Assembly (NCBI GenBank): GCA_026770615.1
Contig: MU631611.1
Location: forward strand, 6,309 to 25,000
Direction: 5' to 3'
DNA: 18,692 nucleotides
From: Pavlovales sp. CCMP2436
Taxonomy: Eukaryota; Haptophyta; Pavlovophyceae; Pavlovales
The notes under the pieces are model-generated. The model saw only the letters and a list, made by a program, of their open reading frames with translations. It was not told where the DNA came from and made no database searches. A program made the translations under genes and the position numbers. Of the stretch, positions 14,709 to 18,692 are shown in pieces; position 1 is the stretch's first letter; the number at the start of each line of letters is the position of its first letter.

Positions 14709-15479
14709 TTATTTGGCGGGTCCCAGGCTCGGGGACACTTCCTTGCCGAGAGAGCGGTGGAGGTCGTGGCGGTGCTTTTCCGTTGACGAGCACTCGTGGT
14801 ATAAGTGATGCTTTGTGTCTTGTGAGTTGATTGCTTTGCATAGAGAGCAGGTGAGGCCCATTGTTTCGGACTTTCCGTCCATGGTAATTGTAGTGGTTCA
14901 ATGGTAATTGTAGTGATGGCCATCGCCAGAAATTCTGCTGCCCACTCGGCATTGTGGCGGAATGATCCGAGTATCAATCTGGCCATGTGTTTGGTGTACT
15001 TTTCCGTGGGTCGCTGTTGGCCCCTAATTCGTGGGAGGCGCAGAGCCATCGTGCTTTCTTTTGACCGTATGGCTTCTACATTGGCCATTCTACTTATGCC
15101 GGGGGCATGTTTAACAGGGCCTCTCTTCTCTAGGCGATCCCTCGCAGCTCTGTCTATTAGCGCATGGCGTGCTGCTCGTTGTTCGGATGTGATGATGTCT
15201 CCTGTCGCAGTGGCCGCTATTGCCCAGCACTGGGCCGTGAGCGTGTTTTTTGTGAGCTGTACTGTGGCGGCTTCTCTGTGTACTGCTACTGCCTTTGAGC
15301 CCCAGTCGCTCAATGCGTTCTGCACGAGCTTTATGACAGCCGGGGGTTGGAGGTGGGGAGGCAAATTAGCTTGGCTACGCCAGTTGACGTTTCGTGTGGA
15401 CATGAAGAGCCGGGTCACTTTCTTTAGCGCCTCTGCTGTCACTATTCTAGCTCTCAAGGCGTCGTCGTGACGTACCGCT
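14709..15479 (-). pseudogene. C-terminal polyprotein and CCHC knuckle of the LINE-like element
   Basis: After RNase H the frame continues as a basic, Arg/His/Ala-rich protein (RIVTAEALKKVTRLFMSTRN, WAAEFLAMAITTIT). A 20-bp tandem duplication at 14881-14915 then shifts it. In the shifted frame the sequence resumes MDGKSETMGLTCSLCKAINS, then KHHLYHECSS, giving a CX2CX10HX4C zinc motif (14849-14790), and ends LGKEVSPSLGPAK at a TAA (14711-14709). Removing one duplication copy would restore the frame, which is the main reason for joining the two parts. Confidence 0.6.
14881..14915. repeat. 20-bp tandem duplication that shifts the LINE-like polyprotein
   Basis: atggtaattgtagtg occurs at 14881-14895 and 14901-14915, with period 20. 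Twenty is not a multiple of three, and the coherent protein frame changes across it exactly as predicted. Confidence 0.9.
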
Positions 15480-16215
15480 CCCGGGGTATGTAGAATTCTG
15501 GCTACTTCGTCATCCGATTTGGTATGAGCCGCAGTGTGAGTCGCGTTTCTGTAGCGTCCGTGCGCCTCGTCACGTTGTTTGAGGCTGAGTAAGCTGTAGA
15601 AGTGAGGGTTTGCATCATAGCTCGTGGTTTTCCTTAACCCGTGTGGTAAGGGGTTACGGTCTAGGTGCCGTCTGTGCCAGTCTAGGCGTTTAACGCCTGT
15701 GTCATGGTCCCATCCGATGAATAGCTCTTGCTCGTGGGTCAGTGCTTGTAAGGCCAGTGTGACCGCATTGCAATCTGCGTTGACAACCGTTTGATCGCCC
15801 GAGAATGTGCAGGTGAGGATATGTGCCTCTAGGGCATGTGTCGTGCCGCAGATGTGGTGAGATGGGAGTACGTAAAAACACGCCGCACCGGCTGCTCGAG
15901 GTTTCCATCTGGTTTGATAAATGACCCGTCGACCCCGACATGAGATGTGCACAATTGTGGTTTCTCCGCTGTCGGTGGTTGGTGTCTGAGTGCATGTATG
16001 AGTGTTGTGTGGCGTGTGACGAACCGAAAGCACATAGGTCCGAATAATGCCGACGTGAGTGCGGGCAGGATTTCCCGTAATATTTCCAGCTGCTCCAGGT
16101 GTTTTAATCGCCTAAAAGTTGGCCTATATTCCTGTGTGAACAGGGTCTTGGCTGCTTTTGCTACTACAGCCGTGTTTGCATGCATCGGTAGGGCATTCTG
16201 AAGAGCAATAAGCAT
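15480..16215 (-). pseudogene. RNase H domain of the LINE-like element, frameshifted
   Basis: One frame gives SHVGVDGSFIKPDGN, with the first catalytic Asp at 15930-15928. The next frame picks up at PRAAGAACFYVLPSHHICG, then HALEAHILT (catalytic Glu) and VVNADCNAVTLALQAL (third acidic residue). The spacing of these blocks fits RNase HI-type domains ('DGS ... E..A ... D'). A one-base shift between about 15905 and 15880 separates them. The domain would remove element RNA after first-strand synthesis. Confidence 0.65.
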
Positions 16216-16720
16216 GTCCCTTATAGCGCTGCCGCATGTCCTTAATATGTCTTCTTCGGCTGCAGGCTGTCAATTGTCTGTCTGTGACACTTAAGTTGGG
16301 GGCATTGCTTGCGATACGCAGTTTTGCCAAGTTTAGTACACTACAGGCACTCATTGATGCTAGGGTGACTGAAGCCACTTTGGGTTTTGCACGGCGGGTG
16401 GCGCCTAGGGCTGGCCATAGTAGGACAGGGACGAGCTCACCCATAGGTGTTGTCTGCAGGCATGCATAGTTCTCGAATATATCCCATTTTCCCTCCCCCT
16501 GAGGTGCTTCGGAAAGACTTTTGATCGCTCTCCTTGTGGTGGGCATCGTTTTTGCCTTGATTTGTCTCACGGGTCCGCTTTGGGCGATACTCAATGCATG
16601 TGCCGCGAGGGCATGCGTTGCGGATTTCACGAGTGAGTTGAGAAGGCGCAGCATGGCTGATACTTTTTTCCCCGCGTTGTGACATGTTGATATGTACCAG
16701 CCCGATGATGTTGCATGCAT
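16124..16720 (-). pseudogene. LINE-like polyprotein fragment upstream of RNase H
   Basis: The frame opens with MHATSSGWYISTCHNAGKK and runs 198 codons, including ALSIAQSGPVRQIKAKTM and MGELVPVLLWPALGATRRAK. It looks like the region between reverse transcriptase and RNase H in non-LTR polyproteins, but no catalytic motif is visible. The natural continuation AAEEDILRTCGSAIRDM lies in another frame, so there is a shift near 16260. Identification rests mainly on the RNase H that follows. Confidence 0.5.
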
Positions 16721-16735
16721 ATGCAGTCCTTCTTA

Positions 16736-17250
16736 GGTATAGGCTAAAAGATTTAATTCAGAAAATATATAATTTATGGTTAAATTTGTTGCTTCTAGGT
16801 AGCGATAGGCTATCCCTTGCGGTCTGACATATCTTCAGTTAAAAAAGGGCGTGAGAAGCTTCTTGAATGGTATAACTAATCACGGTTAAAACGCGATAGG
16901 TAAATGAAATTATAATTTCAAATAAAATTGGTCCAGCACAACTTCCGCCAGGACAGTCAGACGCCAGCAGCTTGAATTCCTATCAAAAATATGTATAGAG
17001 TCGCACGCTCAGATGTTATTGTGCCAATGTTTCAAATCATTTCGAACAAGTCTGGTACTGTAACGCTAAGTTTAAAATAGTAAAACTTGCATGTGCGGAT
17101 TTTACTGAAAGTATTTTGCAATAGTGTGCTGCAGCCTTTTGAAATGTCTTGTTGACACACGTGCTTCCCCGCAAGCGCGCTGCGGCGCGCGGCTGTCGTG
17201 CCGAGACATAAACGCTATTATTTAGTCCAGGCGCTTCGCCAGATGATTAA
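16736..17250. other. AT-rich intergenic region without a gene
   Basis: No coding frame or RNA gene was recognised. At 16970-16996 cagcttgaattcctatcaaa and the following aatatgtat resemble the segment that is special to the short copia LTR (about 709-735). A GC-rich patch at 17165-17205 contains the small palindrome gcgcgc-tgcg-gcgcgc. Confidence 0.5.
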
Positions 17251-17546
17251 CATCGGTCAATATGCATCGGTCTCGGTCAACGTCGGTGAAATTCGGACAG
17301 CAATGCATTCGGTCAAAGCTGTGGCGGCGGCGATAAAACAATTGTTAATAAAATGACAAATATCGTTTGACCTTTCATCGCCGTCTGACGGCTCATCTGA
17401 GTTCAATACGCGCATCTTTATAATCGATGTATTTAAACCCATATCACATTGGCCAATAAATGTCTGGTCGTCATGTCAGCTTTAACTGAATACATTGCTG
17501 GCCGAATTTCACCGACGTTGACCGAGCCGATGCACATTGACCGATG
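17251..17546. mobile_element. MITE-like element with 70-bp terminal inverted repeats
   Basis: The left arm (17251-17320, starting CATCGGTCAATATGCATCGG) is the reverse complement of the right arm (17478-17546) with about five mismatches and one gap. The total is 296 bp with a 157-bp AT-rich centre and no coding capacity, the form of a miniature inverted-repeat transposable element. CGGTCAA recurs several times inside each arm. The arms may extend a few bases outward (GATT). I could not see a secure target-site duplication, so the superfamily is undetermined. Confidence 0.8.
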
Positions 17547-17743
17547 ACAATCGCCTGTCATCTTATGTGCATCTAATGGTATCTAGGTCGTGCCCAGGCG
17601 TGTGCCCACTGCGGTATCCCTCCATGCGGACACAGCGAGAGCAGGGGCGTGGCAGTCGAGCTCGGGCACACACGGACTCTGACACGAAGCCGGACTCTGC
17701 GCGTCACGCAACAACAGGGCTTTGTCAAAACAGGGCTGAGTGC

Positions 17744-18600
17744 TCAGAGGCGCTCCATCTTGCGCAGCATCTGGCCGAGCTTCTTGAAGGTGACGCGCAT
17801 CTCCGCCGTCTTCATCTCGGGAGGCAGCTCGGGCGCATCCACAGCACCATCCGCCAGCAAATCCATCGCCTGCCATCATTACATTAGTTTTCATGTTCTA
17901 GTATGTGAGCTAATATGCTATATTATAATCATTACACTTATCATAAGTATTATTATAGGTCCATCGTCTGCAATCAGCCGATTAATAATAGATTAATAGA
18001 TTAACATATGAATATAATTAGCAGATACACCACATACCATTATTCGATTATTATAATTAGTACATGATTAAATTAGTGTGAGTACTTTTGTTATTGTTAT
18101 TGGTGCTGGTGTTAATACTATGATCATAGTTATCATCATGGTTATAACTGTGGGTATTATTGATGTTCCTATTGGGAGCACTGTTTGTTATATTTTCGGA
18201 TTTACTATTGATGGTATTGGAATCATGATTGGCAGGATTGGTTTTGTGGGGGGAATTATTATGATTGATACTATGATAAAATTGCAATCAAATAAAGCGC
18301 CCGGTGAGAGCAACGCACTTGCACCAGCTGGCTGAGGGTGCCCCCCTGGGAGGTGAGCTGTCCCTTGAGCTCCTTCAGCATGGAGTCGTCGATCTGCCCT
18401 GCGTCCACCAGGGCCTGCAGCTGCGCCAGGGCGGGCACCAACTCCTTGAGTGACTTCTGGTCCATCATCCCCCCTCCCTTCCCGCCCGCCCCGCCCCCTC
18501 CGAAGCCGCTGCCGAGTCCGCCGAGGAGTCCGCCCAGCCCGCCGCCGCCGCCGCCCGAAGGATCGAGGTTACCAGACATGAGTGCGCGCAACTGCTCCTC
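17744..18600 (-). CDS. Last two exons of an unrecognised Gly-rich helical protein
   Basis: The upstream exon is open from the poly-G tract at the window end (EEQLRALMSGNLDPSG) to a donor at 18318 (CAA|GTGCGT). The last exon is 17869-17744, after GGCAG, and ends KMERL at a TGA. The 449-bp intron is AT-rich, and phase 0 joins TLSQLVQ to AMDLLADGAVDAPELPPEMK. The protein has a Gly-rich flexible segment (LGGLLGGLGSGFGGGG), then two helical segments, KSLKELVPALAQLQALVDAG and RVTFKKLGQMLRKMERL. An alternative donor (CTG|GTGCAA) would shorten it by two residues. I recognise no family. The ATG at 18576 may be internal, because the frame remains open upstream into the unreliable poly-G sequence. Confidence 0.7.
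17870..18318 (-). other. AT-rich intron of the right-edge gene
   Basis: This is a 449-bp GT-AG intron with simple-sequence character (runs of GTTATT and ATCATGGTTAT). Frames that can be read in it are repetitive and not protein-like. Confidence 0.65.
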
Positions 18601-18692
18601 GGGGGGGGAAGGGGGGGGGGGGGGGGGGGGGGGGGGCAGGGGGGGGGGGGGGGGGGGGGGGGGGCCGGGGGGGGGGGGGGGGGGGGGGGGGG
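18599..18692. repeat. Poly-G tract at the window end, probable artefact
   Basis: There are about 94 bases of G with only a few A and C interruptions, ending the sequence. It abuts an open coding frame. A genuine homopolymer of this size is possible but unusual. No-signal G calls or an assembly end effect are more likely. Confidence 0.8.

Larger units (their letters stand above)
13442..16735 (-). mobile_element. 5'-truncated LINE-like (non-LTR) retrotransposon remnant
   Basis: On the minus strand, in order: a coding stretch resembling the C-terminal part of a retrotransposon polyprotein (16720-16124), an RNase H domain split over two frames (about 15930-15700), more polyprotein, a terminal CCHC motif (14849-14790), a stop (14711-14709), then a second ORF starting 6 nt later and ending at 13524, and a hairpin. 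RNase H followed by a terminal CX2C...HX4C is the arrangement of several non-LTR clades (I, R1 and LOA types). No reverse transcriptase catalytic motif is present, because the coding sequence stops abruptly at about 16735, consistent with the 5' truncation typical of LINEs. No poly(A) tail or target-site duplication was found, so the ends are approximate. Confidence 0.65.

Noticed and set aside
18078..18335. Hydrophobic-looking plus-strand frame (Ile/Val/Gly-rich)
   Set aside because: It lies in the AT-rich intron of the right-edge gene and is made of simple-sequence GTTATT/ATCATG runs.
1..18692. CRISPR arrays, tRNA and rRNA genes
   Set aside because: No regularly spaced repeats with unique spacers, no tRNA B-box context and no rRNA-like sequence were seen on either strand. 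The repeats present are tandem coding repeats or transposon ends.

Overview
The window reads as nuclear DNA of a GC-rich unicellular eukaryote, possibly a microalga. The evidence is short GT-AG introns of about 90-115 bp, GC-rich exons set in AT-rich intergenic DNA, a canonical AATAAA poly(A) signal, a Ty1/copia retrotransposon, a LINE-like element and a miniature inverted-repeat element. I cannot fix the lineage from sequence alone. A haptophyte or similar alga is a guess.

Layout. (1) 1-267, minus: the N-terminal part of an unrecognised gene that runs off the left edge. (2) 561-7448, minus: a complete but decayed copia-type LTR retrotransposon. It has 5-bp target-site duplications (ATATC), two LTRs of unequal length (429 and 282 bp), a polypurine tract, and gag, protease, integrase, reverse transcriptase and RNase H. 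At least six in-frame stops and about eight frameshifts interrupt it. (3) 8279-9695, minus: a four-exon phytanoyl-CoA-dioxygenase-like gene with a signal peptide, an upstream TATA box and a duplicated upstream element. (4) 9960-11300: AT-rich DNA with a 55-bp inverted-repeat pair around a gene fragment, a perfect palindrome and a copy of a dispersed motif also found in one LTR. (5) 11421-12815, plus: an intronless acidic, repeat-rich protein with two C-terminal membrane segments and an AATAAA signal. (6) About 13442-16735, minus: the 5'-truncated 3' half of a LINE-like element. It encodes RNase H, a terminal CCHC knuckle and a separate downstream ORF with 69-bp repeats, and ends next to a large hairpin. 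(7) 17251-17546: a MITE-like element with 70-bp terminal inverted repeats. (8) 17744 to about 18600, minus: the last two exons of an unrecognised Gly-rich protein. (9) 18599-18692: near-pure poly-G at the window end, probably an assembly or sequencing artefact.

The host genes show no shared pathway. The window is best understood as a transposon-rich intergenic landscape holding four or five host genes. The least explained items are a dispersed motif with a T/A-rich 5' flank (three copies, one bounded by 11-bp direct repeats), the 55-bp inverted-repeat cassette, and the extra ORF placed after the stop of the LINE-like polyprotein.
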